64,000 bases of DNA, taken from positions 62,001 to 126,000 of the forward strand of contig NZ_JACJQV010000125.1 of assembly GCF_014696875.1 (NCBI RefSeq). Direction: 5' to 3'. This DNA comes from Microcystis wesenbergii FACHB-1317 (GTDB lineage Bacteria; Cyanobacteriota; Cyanobacteriia; Cyanobacteriales; Microcystaceae). Positions within the stretch are counted from its first letter, which is position 1. Each line of letters opens with the position of its first letter. Both the position numbers and the translations under genes were made by a program. The notes beneath the pieces are model-generated. The model had not been told where the DNA came from, did no database searches, and saw only the letters and a program-made list of their open reading frames with translations. This document shows positions 54,120 through 62,396 of this stretch, one piece after another.

Positions 54120-55196
54120 TTGAGCGGGATTAATCTGCTGGTATGGGTGGCTAACCCCAGAGAATTACTCCTGAATCACTGGGACAGTTTTTTTGCTAAT
54201 TCTGATATAACAGCTATGAAGATTTTGACGATTTTACAGGGATTAATCGACGAAAATCCCTTAAGTCAGGCGGATCTAGAAGATTTACTAGAGATCGAAT
54301 CCTTAAATTTTAGGGAGACTAACCCTCTGATCCTACAGGAAAGGGCGGAACTATTAACGATTCTCTGGCCGCGAGTCTGGCAAAAATGTCAGGAGTTAGG
54401 GATAAATCAGCCAAATCAGATTTTGATCAGCTGTTGGCGCTTCTGGATTCCCTGGGCGCTACAGCTACGCAGCCACGCAAAACCGTTGATTCAAGGCATT
54501 TTGGCCCCTCAAGGCACGGGAAAGACCACCCTAACATCCATAATGTCGATTATTTTAGCCTATTTTGATTTAAAAGTAAATAATCTCTCTTTAGATGATA
54601 TTTATAAGACCTATAATGAGCGAATAAAATTGCGTCAAAAGGATGAAAGATTGCGCTGGCGTGGTCCACCGGGTACTCATGATATAGCATTAGGAATTAA
54701 AGTTTTAGAACAGGTTTGTCAGCAAGAAAGTCCGATTTTAATCCCGCGTTTTGACAAGTCCCTGCATCGAGGACAAGGAGATAGAATTGCAGCGGAACAA
54801 GTGGAACGAGTTGATATTCTTTTTTTCGAGGGTTGGTTTGTGGGCATGAATCCAGTAGAAGAAACAGTCTTTGATCATGCCCCCGATCCGATTAATAGCG
54901 AAGAAGACCGACAATTCGCCAGGGATAATAATCAAAGATTGCGAGAATATCTACCCCTCTGGTCAAAAATCGATCGCTTACTGATTCTTTATCCCCTTGA
55001 CTACCGTTACAGTTTACAATGGCGACAGGCGGCCGAAACAAAAGGAGGTATGACCCCATCAGAAATTGAGGAATTTGTCAAGTATTTTTGGAAAAGTTTA
55101 CATCCGCAATTATTTCTCCCACCCCTGCTCAAACAAGCGCATCTAGTGGTAGAAATTAATCGGGATCATAGTCTGGGAAAAATCAGTTATCAGTGA
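54120..55196 (+). CDS. D-glycerate 3-kinase (plant-type glycerate kinase)
   Basis: 358 aa if begun at the TTG at 54120; an ATG at 54216 (codon 33, 'MKILTILQGLI') is the main alternative and neither has a clear ribosome binding site. The P-loop 'LAPQGTGKTTLTSI' lies near residues 128-140, then 'LSLDDIYKTYNERIKL', 'RWRGPPGTHDIALG', 'IPRFDKSLHRGQGDR', 'FFEGWFVGMNP' and 'WRQAAETKGGMTP'. This family phosphorylates D-glycerate to 3-phosphoglycerate, the last step of photorespiration. A broken 5' copy is at 53279. Confidence 0.9.
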   Translation: MSGINLLVWVANPRELLLNHWDSFFANSDITAMKILTILQGLIDENPLSQADLEDLLEIESLNFRETNPLILQERAELLTILWPRVWQKCQELGINQPNQILISCWRFWIPWALQLRSHAKPLIQGILAPQGTGKTTLTSIMSIILAYFDLKVNNLSLDDIYKTYNERIKLRQKDERLRWRGPPGTHDIALGIKVLEQVCQQESPILIPRFDKSLHRGQGDRIAAEQVERVDILFFEGWFVGMNPVEETVFDHAPDPINSEEDRQFARDNNQRLREYLPLWSKIDRLLILYPLDYRYSLQWRQAAETKGGMTPSEIEEFVKYFWKSLHPQLFLPPLLKQAHLVVEINRDHSLGKISYQ

Positions 55197-55202
55197 GCAG
55201 TA

Positions 55203-55322
55203 GGCAAGAGGCAAGAGGCAAGAGGCAAAAGAAAGAATCTGGCAATTCTCCTACCCAAAAAGAAGGTTAGAAACTAAGTCCATAAAATCTTCTAGCTTAA
55301 CAAATTAGGTTTTAGATTCCGT
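55203..55322. repeat. Dispersed repeat, copy 2 (inverted partner of 36562-36690)
   Basis: GGCAAGA heptamers at the left end, then AATCTGGCAATTCTCCTACC, AAAAGAAGGTTAGAAACTAAG and TAGCTTAACAAATTAGG, matching the reverse complement of 36562-36690. It is non-coding, downstream of glycerate kinase. Confidence 0.7.
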
Positions 55323-55363
55323 CGAGTTAAAAGAAAGCTCCGAACTTGTCACTTAACACTATT

Positions 55364-55421
55364 GACTGATAACTGATAACTGGTAACTGATAACTGATAA
55401 CTGATAACTGATAACTGATAA
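55364..55421. repeat. CTGATAA heptamer tandem repeat touching a start codon
   Basis: About eight CTGATAA units (one reads CTGGTAA) end five bases before the ATG at 55427. No Shine-Dalgarno sequence is present, so the leader of the Gld operon is made of this repeat. Confidence 0.75.
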
Positions 55422-55426
55422 AGCTT

Positions 55427-56368
55427 ATGATTGAAGTGGAACATCTGAGTAAAATTTATGGTTCGACCACGGCAATTAGTGACGTGGATTTTACCGTAGA
55501 AAAAGGAGAAATACTCGGTTTCTTGGGACCAAATGGAGCGGGAAAAACCACGACTATGAGGATTTTATCCGGTTATATTCCTGCCACAACAGGAACAGCA
55601 AGGATAGCAGGATACGATGTGCATCAACAATCCTTAGAAGTGCGTCGTCGCATTGGTTATCTTCCCGAAAATCCCCCCTTGTATCCGGAGATGACCGTGG
55701 AAAGTTTTCTCGATTTTGTGGCACGGATTAAAGGTATCTCATCGGGGGATAGAAAAGCGCGGGTAGATTTAGTTTTAGGCAAATGTCAGTTACTAGAAAA
55801 AAGAAAAGTTATTATCCGCAAATTATCCAAGGGGTATAAACAGCGTGTGGGAATTGCCCAAGCGATCGTACACGATCCACCAGTAATTATTTTAGATGAA
55901 CCGACAGTCGGATTGGATCCGAAACAGATTATCGAGGTAAGAAATCTGATTAAAAGTTTAGCGGGAGAACATACAATTATTCTCTCCACTCATATTTTAC
56001 CAGAAGTGAGTATTACCTGCGATCGAGCGACAATTATTAATCGGGGTCGCATCGTGGCCAATAATATTACTACCGCTACCCCTGCTGGTTCCAGTTATGA
56101 AATTGAGATCGAAGGTGATAGGGATTCCCTGCTAGAAATCCTGCAACAAATACCCCAAGTCGAACAAGCAGCAAAAGTCGGCGATAACCTGCTCAAAATT
56201 GTTGGTCAAGCGGGGACAAACCTAGGGGCAGAACTTGCTAGAATAGTTGTCAACAATGGTTATAACCTATTAGAAATGCGTCGCACGCGTAAAACCCTAG
56301 AAGATATATTTCTGGAAGTAATCGGCAGCGGGGAAAGTAACCAGCAAGAGGAGAGGCATGATCAATAA
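55427..56368 (+). CDS. ABC transporter ATP-binding protein (Gld-type)
   Basis: 313 aa. Walker A 'GPNGAGKTTTMR' (residues 34-45), signature 'LSKGYKQRVG' (variant of LSGGQ as in GldA-type ATPases), Walker B 'PVIILDEPTVGLDP', H-loop 'ILSTHILPEV'. The C-terminal about 95 residues form the extra domain usual for ABC-2 exporters. It is the first gene of a three-gene operon with a permease (11-nt overlap) and a GldG-like protein. In flavobacteria this trio is tied to gliding; in cyanobacteria the transported substrate is unknown. Confidence 0.92.
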   Translation: MIEVEHLSKIYGSTTAISDVDFTVEKGEILGFLGPNGAGKTTTMRILSGYIPATTGTARIAGYDVHQQSLEVRRRIGYLPENPPLYPEMTVESFLDFVARIKGISSGDRKARVDLVLGKCQLLEKRKVIIRKLSKGYKQRVGIAQAIVHDPPVIILDEPTVGLDPKQIIEVRNLIKSLAGEHTIILSTHILPEVSITCDRATIINRGRIVANNITTATPAGSSYEIEIEGDRDSLLEILQQIPQVEQAAKVGDNLLKIVGQAGTNLGAELARIVVNNGYNLLEMRRTRKTLEDIFLEVIGSGESNQQEERHDQ

Positions 56369-57188
56369 TATCTGGGCGATTTTTCGCAAGGAATTTCAAA
56401 GCTATTTTACCGCCGCCAATGCCTATATCATTATGGGGATATTTTGGTTAGTAGCAGGATTTTTCTTTAACTCCCTTCTCTACGGAATTATTCTCGATAT
56501 TAGTATCCAGGAACAATCGGGATTTCTGGTAGCCAGAGATGTGGTATCTGAATTTATGACCACTTTCATCGGCATTATTTTATCCTCTTTATTGTTGGTA
56601 ATTTTGCCAGCCCTGTCTATGGGATTATACGCAGAGGAAAAAAAACAGGGAACCCTAGAACTTTTAGCCACTTCCCCCCTGACCAATTGGAGTATAGCCA
56701 TCGGTAAATTATTGGGAGTGCTGGCCTTTTTTACCGTGATGATTATCCCCCTCTGGATTTACGAAATAGTAGTTTTTAGTAGCGCAGTTCCCCCGGTGAA
56801 TATAGCCAGTATTTTAATAGCTCATCTAGGATTAATTTTACTGGCAGCGGCCATCCTAGCCATCGGGATGTTTATTTCTTCCCTCACCAATAGTTCTATC
56901 CTTGCTTACATCATCACCTTTATCACCATCTTATTTATCTGGATACTGGATGTAATTGCTAACAATGCCGAAACCTTCTTTCGAGATCGCATCGGAGGAG
57001 AAGTGGGAGAACAGATCGGATTTTTCCTGAAAGAATTACTATCCCATCTATCTTGGTATCAACCCTTTAACAATTTCGTGCGGGGAATTTTTGACAGTAG
57101 TAGTTTAGTCATCCTCCTCAGTTATATTCTGCTGGGAATCTTCCTAACTACTCAAGCGATCGAAGCGGACCGTTATCAAAGAAACTAA
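56358..57188 (+). CDS. ABC-2 type permease (GldF-like)
   Basis: 276 aa with six predicted helices (about 20-40, 70-90, 115-135, 145-170, 175-200, 245-265). 'MGLYAEEKKQGTLELLATSPLTNWSIAIGKLLG' is the ABC-2 permease hallmark. It pairs with the ATPase just upstream, with overlapping reading frames indicating translational coupling. It has a ribosome binding site AGGAGAGG inside the upstream gene. Confidence 0.9.
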   Translation: MINNIWAIFRKEFQSYFTAANAYIIMGIFWLVAGFFFNSLLYGIILDISIQEQSGFLVARDVVSEFMTTFIGIILSSLLLVILPALSMGLYAEEKKQGTLELLATSPLTNWSIAIGKLLGVLAFFTVMIIPLWIYEIVVFSSAVPPVNIASILIAHLGLILLAAAILAIGMFISSLTNSSILAYIITFITILFIWILDVIANNAETFFRDRIGGEVGEQIGFFLKELLSHLSWYQPFNNFVRGIFDSSSLVILLSYILLGIFLTTQAIEADRYQRN

Positions 57189-57190
57189 CT

Positions 57191-58717
57191 ATGATATCCT
57201 GGCAAAAATACAGTAAATTTCTCTATATACCCGCCCTCTTTCTGGGTAGTGCTGGCTTAACAGTAGGGTTAATCTCCGGTCAATGGTCATCCCTCTCTCT
57301 GGGGTTATTAATTGCCGGGGCTATTTTGTTTCTAGGGTGGCTGTTGTTATTAGTAATCACTTCCAAAGAATTTTGGCAAAAAAGAAGTACCCGCACCGGC
57401 ACTCAAACCCTCATTACTACTATTATTGTCCTCAGCGTTATCGGTTTAATTAACTTTCTCGCTCTCCGTTATCCCTATCGAGTTGATTTAACCGAAAACC
57501 AAATCTTTAGTTTATCCCCCCAAACTGAAAGACTATTAACCAATCTATCAAAACCCGTCAAAGTCTGGATTTTTTCAACCCGGGGAATCAGTGCCAGCGA
57601 ACAGGAACTTTTAGCCAATTATCAACGCAAAAATCCCCAATTTCAGTACGAGATAGTTAACCCGGAGAAAAAACCCAATATTGTCCAGGAATTTAAAAAA
57701 CTAGCTGATGATAATTTAGCCAGAGTCTATCTACAGTATGGTGACAAAAAACAACCCCTAAAAACTATTAGTGAACAGGAAAGTCTCACCGAAGCGAAAC
57801 TGAGTAACGCCATCGAAACCGCTAAAACCAATCGTACTTTAACCGCTTATTTTCTGCAAGGTCATGGAGAAAATGCTATCAAAGAGCCTCAAGGTGGATT
57901 AGTGCAAGCAGTCAATAGTTTAGAAGCAAAAGGTTATCAAGTAGAACCACTTAATCTAGTGGAACGTTCCACCATTCCCAATAATGCCGATGTCATTATT
58001 ATTGCCAGTCCCAAAAGAAAAATATTTCCCCAAGAAGTCACCGCTTTAAAAAACTATCTTGAGCAAGGGGGCAAAATTTTATTAATGATTGACCCCCAAA
58101 CCGAAACCGGATTAGAACCCTTATTAACCCCTTGGGGTGTGAAACTAGATAATCGAATTATTATTGATGCTTCTGGTGCTGGGGAAATTATCGGTTTAGG
58201 ACCGGCTAGTCCCATTATTACCAGTTACGGCAATCATCCGATTACTCGCGATTTTGCCAACGGTATTTCTATCTTTCCCTTTGCTCGTCCCATCGCCACC
58301 GTTCCCATCGAAGGAATTGAAGCCGTATCTTTAATGATTACTAATGATAAAATGTGGGCCGAGAGTGATTTAAATAATCAGAATCTCCAGTTTAACCCTG
58401 AAAAAGATTTAGCTGGACCCTTTGATTTAGGAGTTGCTCTGACGGGAAAAAAAGGTAAATTAATCGTGATTGGTAATGCCAGCTTTGCCAGCGATGGACT
58501 ATTTGAACAACAGTTAAACGGAGATATATTTTTAAATTCTGTGCAGTGGTTAGCCAGTGGTGAAACAGCCACCTTATCTATCCGGGCCAAGGAACCAGAA
58601 AATAGAAGAATTAATTTAAATCCCCTGCAAGCTAACGCTATTTTTTGGATAGCGATGGTAGTGATGCCTTTAGTAGGATTTACCCTAGCTGGATTGACTT
58701 GGTGGCAACGTCGTTAA
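57191..58717 (+). CDS. GldG-like ABC transport auxiliary protein
   Basis: 508 aa. Two N-terminal helices (about 12-28, 32-55) and a third near 70-90, a large periplasmic ABC_transp_aux domain ('YPYRVDLTENQIFSLSPQTERLL', 'LSKPVKVWIFSTRG', 'LTAYFLQGHGENAI', 'ADVIIIASPKRKIFPQEV', 'LEQGGKILLMIDP'), and a C-terminal helix (about 480-500). It is the third member of the Gld-type exporter, 2 nt after the permease gene. Function in cyanobacteria is not established. Confidence 0.9.
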   Translation: MISWQKYSKFLYIPALFLGSAGLTVGLISGQWSSLSLGLLIAGAILFLGWLLLLVITSKEFWQKRSTRTGTQTLITTIIVLSVIGLINFLALRYPYRVDLTENQIFSLSPQTERLLTNLSKPVKVWIFSTRGISASEQELLANYQRKNPQFQYEIVNPEKKPNIVQEFKKLADDNLARVYLQYGDKKQPLKTISEQESLTEAKLSNAIETAKTNRTLTAYFLQGHGENAIKEPQGGLVQAVNSLEAKGYQVEPLNLVERSTIPNNADVIIIASPKRKIFPQEVTALKNYLEQGGKILLMIDPQTETGLEPLLTPWGVKLDNRIIIDASGAGEIIGLGPASPIITSYGNHPITRDFANGISIFPFARPIATVPIEGIEAVSLMITNDKMWAESDLNNQNLQFNPEKDLAGPFDLGVALTGKKGKLIVIGNASFASDGLFEQQLNGDIFLNSVQWLASGETATLSIRAKEPENRRINLNPLQANAIFWIAMVVMPLVGFTLAGLTWWQRR

Positions 58718-58764
58718 TCGAGTTAGAATCTAGAAAAATCATCTCTCTTATTCCCCTAACTGCC

Positions 58765-59385
58765 ATGACCACAACCCAAACTATCCCCCAATTGTTGACT
58801 TTTGATGACTATATTAATCAATATCCCGATGATGGACAACAATACGAATTAATCGCAGGAAAATTATTGGCCATGATGCGACCGATCGGAAAACACGAAG
58901 AAATTGGCGGATTTGTTTCTGGAACCCTATTCTTAGAGATAAATCGGCAGCAATTGCCCTATTTTATCCCCAATACTGCGGCAGTAAAACCCCTTCGCCC
59001 CCATACAGGTTATCTACCCGATATTATTGTCTTAGACAGAGAAAATCTAGTTAATGATCTCTATTGGGAAACCGCTTCCTCAATTTCTCTGGCAACATCA
59101 GCTAAATTAATTATTGAAATTGTCAGTTCCAATTGGCGAGATGATTATCTGAAAAAATTCGACGACTACGAACAATTAGGAATTGCCGAATATTGGATTA
59201 TCGATTATTTAGCCAAAGGTTCGGCCCGATATATCGGCAGCCCCAAAGAACCCACCATTTCTATCTATCAATTAATCGATGGAGAATATCAAGGTAATTT
59301 ATTTAAACAGGATCAACGTCTTATTTCAGGGATTTTTCCAGAGTTAAACCTCACTGCTAATCAAATTTTTTGTGCTAGAGCTTAA
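58765..59385 (+). CDS. Uma2 family (DUF820) endonuclease-like protein
   Basis: 206 aa from the ATG at 58765 ('MTTTQTIPQLLTFDDY'); the longer frame to 58645 runs back into the GldG gene. Core: 'YELIAGKLLAMMRPIGKHEEIGGFVSGTLFLEI', 'GYLPDIIVLDREN', 'SAKLIIEIVSSNWRDDYLKKFDDYEQLGIAEYWIIDY'. The PD-(D/E)xK residues D, E and K are all in place. It follows the Gld operon by 47 nt. Confidence 0.9.
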   Translation: MTTTQTIPQLLTFDDYINQYPDDGQQYELIAGKLLAMMRPIGKHEEIGGFVSGTLFLEINRQQLPYFIPNTAAVKPLRPHTGYLPDIIVLDRENLVNDLYWETASSISLATSAKLIIEIVSSNWRDDYLKKFDDYEQLGIAEYWIIDYLAKGSARYIGSPKEPTISIYQLIDGEYQGNLFKQDQRLISGIFPELNLTANQIFCARA

Positions 59386-59497
59386 AGAAAAACCCGTATT
59401 TTTAGATTGGACTTATGGTAAAAATCAAAAACTTACCTGAGAGTAAGGAGTCAGGAGCTTATCATAGAAAACAACTCAAGATCCGAGAAATCAATCA

Positions 59498-60073
59498 ATG
59501 TTTACCACAATAGAAGATAAACAAGTCCTTTCCCTCGAAGTATTTCTTGCCCTTCCAGAAACTAAGCCTGCGAGGGAATATTATCATGGAATTGTCACTC
59601 AAAAACCTATGCCCAAAGGAAAACACAGCATCTTACAATTTGAGTTAGCCTCTGCCATTAATCAACAGACTAAACCTCAAAAATTAGCTTATGCTCTACC
59701 TGAATTGCGTTGTACTTTTGCAGAACGTTCAATTGTGCCAGATATTGCGGTGATTCGTTGGGAGAATTTGCCAAGAGATCTAGATGGAGAAATGGCCGAT
59801 CAATTTTTACGTTATCCCGATTGGATTATTGAAATTATGTCTCCTGAACAATCTGTTACCTTAGGGATGGAAAAGATTATTTTCTGTTTACAACAAGGAA
59901 CAGAATTAGGTTGGTTGATTGATCCTTCAGCAAAGTCAGTCACCGTTTTTCAAACAGGATTACCGAAAGTACATATTGCAACTGAAGGAAATAATGAGCC
60001 TTTAGCAGTGATTAAAGGATTAGAACGTTGGTCAATATCAGCAGTGGATATTTTTGCTTGGCTAAAGGTTTAA
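59498..60073 (+). CDS. Uma2 family (DUF820) endonuclease-like protein
   Basis: 191 aa. 'YYHGIVTQKPMPKGKHSILQFELASAINQ', 'ALPELRCTFAERSIVPDIAVIRW', 'YPDWIIEIMSPEQSVTLGMEKIIFCLQQGTELGWLIDP'. It is a third subfamily, distinct from the neighbour at 58765. The end of the gene is followed by about 330 bp (60074-60402) that hold only a PEP-CTERM tail repeat. Confidence 0.9.
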   Translation: MFTTIEDKQVLSLEVFLALPETKPAREYYHGIVTQKPMPKGKHSILQFELASAINQQTKPQKLAYALPELRCTFAERSIVPDIAVIRWENLPRDLDGEMADQFLRYPDWIIEIMSPEQSVTLGMEKIIFCLQQGTELGWLIDPSAKSVTVFQTGLPKVHIATEGNNEPLAVIKGLERWSISAVDIFAWLKV

Positions 60074-60307
60074 TTTGTTCTGTCAGCATCCTTTGGTTGA
60101 TCAGTTTATTCCAGAAGAGTAAAGTTGTCAAAGTTATACGGATGTGGACTCATTATGAATAACCCCTCTTATTTATTTTATACTGGTAACATTAATGATT
60201 GATTTGGATTGTAAAAATTAGGAACATGAAAGGCTTATGGTATAAGACTTTTGCCTTCCGCAAAGCGGTATAAATCCCCTCAAGATAACATAAAAATACG
60301 ATATAAA

Positions 60308-60402
60308 TACCCCCTCAACTGACTGAATAAAGGGGCATTTATGGTATTTAGAGGCAATTTAGCCTACTTTTTTGGTTTCTTTTTCAGTGGATTGGGAGGG
60401 TT
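60308..60402 (-). repeat. PEP-CTERM 3'-end repeat, copy 1
   Basis: Read on the minus strand it encodes 'PSQSTEKETKKVG' and a stop, followed by a hairpin CCCCTTTATTCAGTCAGTTGAGGGG. This is the same tail and terminator as the intact PEP-CTERM gene at 62397. It abuts the stop codon of the 60403-60642 gene and may act as its terminator. Confidence 0.75.
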
Positions 60403-60642
60403 TTAGTTAGCAACTGATAATAAAGCTTCTTCTATTGGCTTTGGTAACTCAATAGCATGAAACCGATTCACAGAAAAAGCGTAATCTTCACCCCTTTCAT
60501 CAATAACCCGAATTAGACTGTTTATTTCTGCTGTCTCATCAGGGATAACGCGGTATATTTTGCCAACTTCTAGTGAAGCCTCGTAGCCTTCATTATTGAG
60601 ACAAACTGCGAACTTATTTGTTGGCGATGGCTCTGTTTTCAT
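60403..60642 (-). CDS. Small conserved hypothetical protein
   Basis: 79 aa from the ATG at 60642; a TTG two codons earlier extends it. 'FAVCLNNEGYEASLEVGKIYRVIPD', 'LIRVIDERGEDYAFSVNRFHAIELP' suggests a small beta-barrel. Homologues of this pattern are common in cyanobacterial accessory regions and I do not know a function. No clear ribosome binding site. Confidence 0.6.
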   Translation of the reverse strand: MKTEPSPTNKFAVCLNNEGYEASLEVGKIYRVIPDETAEINSLIRVIDERGEDYAFSVNRFHAIELPKPIEEALLSVAN

Positions 60643-60804
60643 GGTCAATCGAGAAAGGGTAGCTTGAGCTTAAATTCTTTTTTGCCAATGCCAGAAGCTC
60701 TCGTACCAATGGACTTCAGCTAACCTTACTATACCATTGGGAAGCTGAACTTGGGCTATGCCCTTTAAACACGCATGACTGAAGCTGAGATGAGGCAGGA
60801 AAAT

Positions 60805-61149
60805 TTATTGTAATTTCTCAATAATACTGATAATAATTCTCTTTAGCTGGGGGAGATTGTTTTGAATCACTTTCCAGACGACTTTTTCATCAATTGCCCA
60901 GTATTCATGAACTAATTTATCCCGCATACCTGCGATGTTTTTCCAAGGAATATTAGGATAATTAACTCTCACTTCATCAGGAATATTTTTGACTGCTTCC
61001 CCGATTATTTCAATTAATTTTACTGCCGAAAGAAAGATTTCTATCTTAGTTGAAAATTCTTCAAAGCTTAGATCCTGAGTCATCTTTTCTAGTTGACAAA
61101 TTGCCTCTAGAATGTCTTGCAAGAAATCTCTAAATTCCCGTTGCGTCAT
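60805..61149 (-). CDS. hepT: HepT-like toxin (DUF86)
   Basis: 114 aa, all-helical HEPN ribonuclease. The catalytic motif Rx4HxY is intact: Arg76, His81, Tyr83 in 'RDKLVHEYW'. HepT cleaves RNA unless its partner MntA modifies it by adding AMP to the motif tyrosine. The start overlaps the stop of the antitoxin gene by ATGA, so the two are coupled. Here the antitoxin's catalytic residues are changed (see next gene), so how the toxin is held in check is unclear. Confidence 0.88.
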   Translation of the reverse strand: MTQREFRDFLQDILEAICQLEKMTQDLSFEEFSTKIEIFLSAVKLIEIIGEAVKNIPDEVRVNYPNIPWKNIAGMRDKLVHEYWAIDEKVVWKVIQNNLPQLKRIIISIIEKLQ

Positions 61150-61439
61150 ACATAAATAACCTCGGATAAAATTCTTTCTCTCCTTTTTCCTTTTAAGCCA
61201 TTTTTACTGATAACATCCGCTTTTACCTTAAGTAAATCACTTAAATAATATTCCAGATCTACTAAATCTAGTAAACTAGGCGGTTCTGTATAATCTATCA
61301 GAATATTAACTTCACTATTTTCCTGCACTTCTCCTTTTACATAATCTCCAAAAATACCTAATTCACTGACATGATACTTTTCTTTTACTAAGGACTTAAC
61401 TTGACCCAAAATCGCTTTAATTTCTTCTAAATTTTTCAT
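61146..61439 (-). CDS. mntA: MntA-like nucleotidyltransferase antitoxin with altered active site
   Basis: 97 aa. Minimal nucleotidyltransferase fold: 'LGQVKSLVKEKYHVSELGIFGDYVKGEV' then 'NSEVNILIDY'. The family motif is GSx10DxD. Here Gly31-Asp32 replaces GS, and Glu43-Val-Asn45 replaces DxD, so all three key positions differ. Either the protein only binds HepT without modifying it, or the pair is decaying. It starts at 61439, downstream of a block copied from the PEP-CTERM gene end. Confidence 0.8.
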   Translation of the reverse strand: MKNLEEIKAILGQVKSLVKEKYHVSELGIFGDYVKGEVQENSEVNILIDYTEPPSLLDLVDLEYYLSDLLKVKADVISKNGLKGKRRERILSEVIYV

Positions 61440-61509
61440 GATACTTACCTTCTAAGATAACGGAAAAGACTTTTACCCTACTGATCAAAATTTTATTTCC
61501 TGTATCTGT

Positions 61510-61692
61510 ATTGTAGCAGATATCGGATGAAAGGATAAACCATACTTCTTAAAATCATGAGAATTGAGAGAGTTATGCAAAAAATACCCCCTCAACTGAC
61601 TGAATGAAGGGGGCATTTATGGTATTTTTAGAAGCAATTTAGCCTACTTTGGTGGTTTCTTTTTCAGTGGATTGGGAGGATTTTAGTTTAGG
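61510..61692 (-). repeat. PEP-CTERM 3'-end repeat, copy 2, with leader block
   Basis: It shares about 180 bp with 62267-62452: the tail 'SSQSTEKETTKVG' plus stop, the CCCC..GGGGG hairpin, then GAGAGAGTTATGCAAAAAATA (reading on +) and a leader that runs up to the promoter region of the MntA/HepT operon. Confidence 0.78.
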
Positions 61693-61706
61693 TTTGAGTA
61701 TCTCGA

Positions 61707-62009
61707 TTATTCTAAATTTCGCTTTTTCCAGTAATCAGGTTTACGTTTTCCATGTGCGATCGCAACTACTCAGATAAATGCTTCAAATTCTACATAAAAG
61801 ATGATGTAAGGAAAACGGCGAATGAGATAACGGCGCATCCCTTCGATAGTATGGGCTGTTCCCAGATTAGGGTTAATTTTAATTTTTTCGAGAGCTTGTT
61901 CAATTTCAGATAGTAAATCTAGCCCTAATCCTATCTTTTGCTTCTCATAATATTGAATAGCATTGTCAAGTTCTCGTCTTGCTTCACTGTGAATAATAAC
62001 AGGTTTCAC
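61707..62009 (-). pseudogene. ParE/RelE-family toxin interrupted by an in-frame stop
   Basis: The reading frame from 62009 gives 79 residues of a ParE/RelE fold ('IIHSEARRELDNAIQYYEKQ', 'RRYLIRRFPYIIFYVEFEAFI') and stops at TGA (61770-61772). The same frame then continues with 'VVAIAHGKRKPDYWKKRNLE' to a TAA at 61707, which is exactly the expected C-terminus. A TGG-to-TGA change explains it. The lost end includes conserved positively charged residues important in RelE/ParE toxins, so it is probably inactive. The start overlaps the antitoxin stop by 4 nt. Confidence 0.85.
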
Positions 62010-62236
62010 GAATATTTCTCTCGTAATTCCAATAATACTTTATCCGATGGTTCACCCTTGGCTGTTCCAGCATAAATTTCGGCTAATCTTTGAGTTAATT
62101 CTCTATCCCAAGCCTCTAAAACATTGTCATCTACACCTTCATCTAAGGAATGGATGAGAAAGTAAGCTAGTTCAGCGCGATCTTGCACAGAAAGTTGAGC
62201 AAGTTCTATTTTGAGGGTTTCTGCTGTTTTAGTCAT
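62006..62236 (-). CDS. Addiction-module antitoxin (PF09720-type)
   Basis: 76 aa. 'LSVQDRAELAYFLIHSLDEGVDD' and 'AWDRELTQRLAEIYAGTAKGE' are typical of the small helical antitoxins (TIGR02574/PF09720) found before ParE-type toxins. It is translationally coupled by ATGA overlap to the interrupted toxin gene. It looks intact; it may now protect against related toxins elsewhere in the genome. Confidence 0.88.
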   Translation of the reverse strand: MTKTAETLKIELAQLSVQDRAELAYFLIHSLDEGVDDNVLEAWDRELTQRLAEIYAGTAKGEPSDKVLLELREKYS

Positions 62237-62266
62237 CTTGAAAGCATCTATAACCAGTCATCTTAG

Positions 62267-62396
62267 ATTGTAGCAGCTCTCGGCTTGCAAGATAAACCAT
62301 CCTCCTTAAAATCATGGGAATTGAGAGAGTTATGCAAAAAATAAACCCCATCAACTGAATGAATGAAGGGGCATTTATGGTATTTTTAGAGGCAAC
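62267..62396 (-). repeat. Terminator-leader block shared with 61510-61692
   Basis: The region between the PEP-CTERM stop and the antitoxin gene. It is the same block that precedes the MntA/HepT operon, so both toxin-antitoxin operons sit behind a copy of it. Confidence 0.7.
62335..62372 (-). terminator. Terminator after PEP-CTERM gene
   Basis: Reading leftward: GCCCCTTCA, loop, TGATGGGG, then TTTATTTTTTG. The stem has one T-T mismatch. Copies 1 and 2 of the tail repeat have a CCCCT/AGGGG version. Confidence 0.65.
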
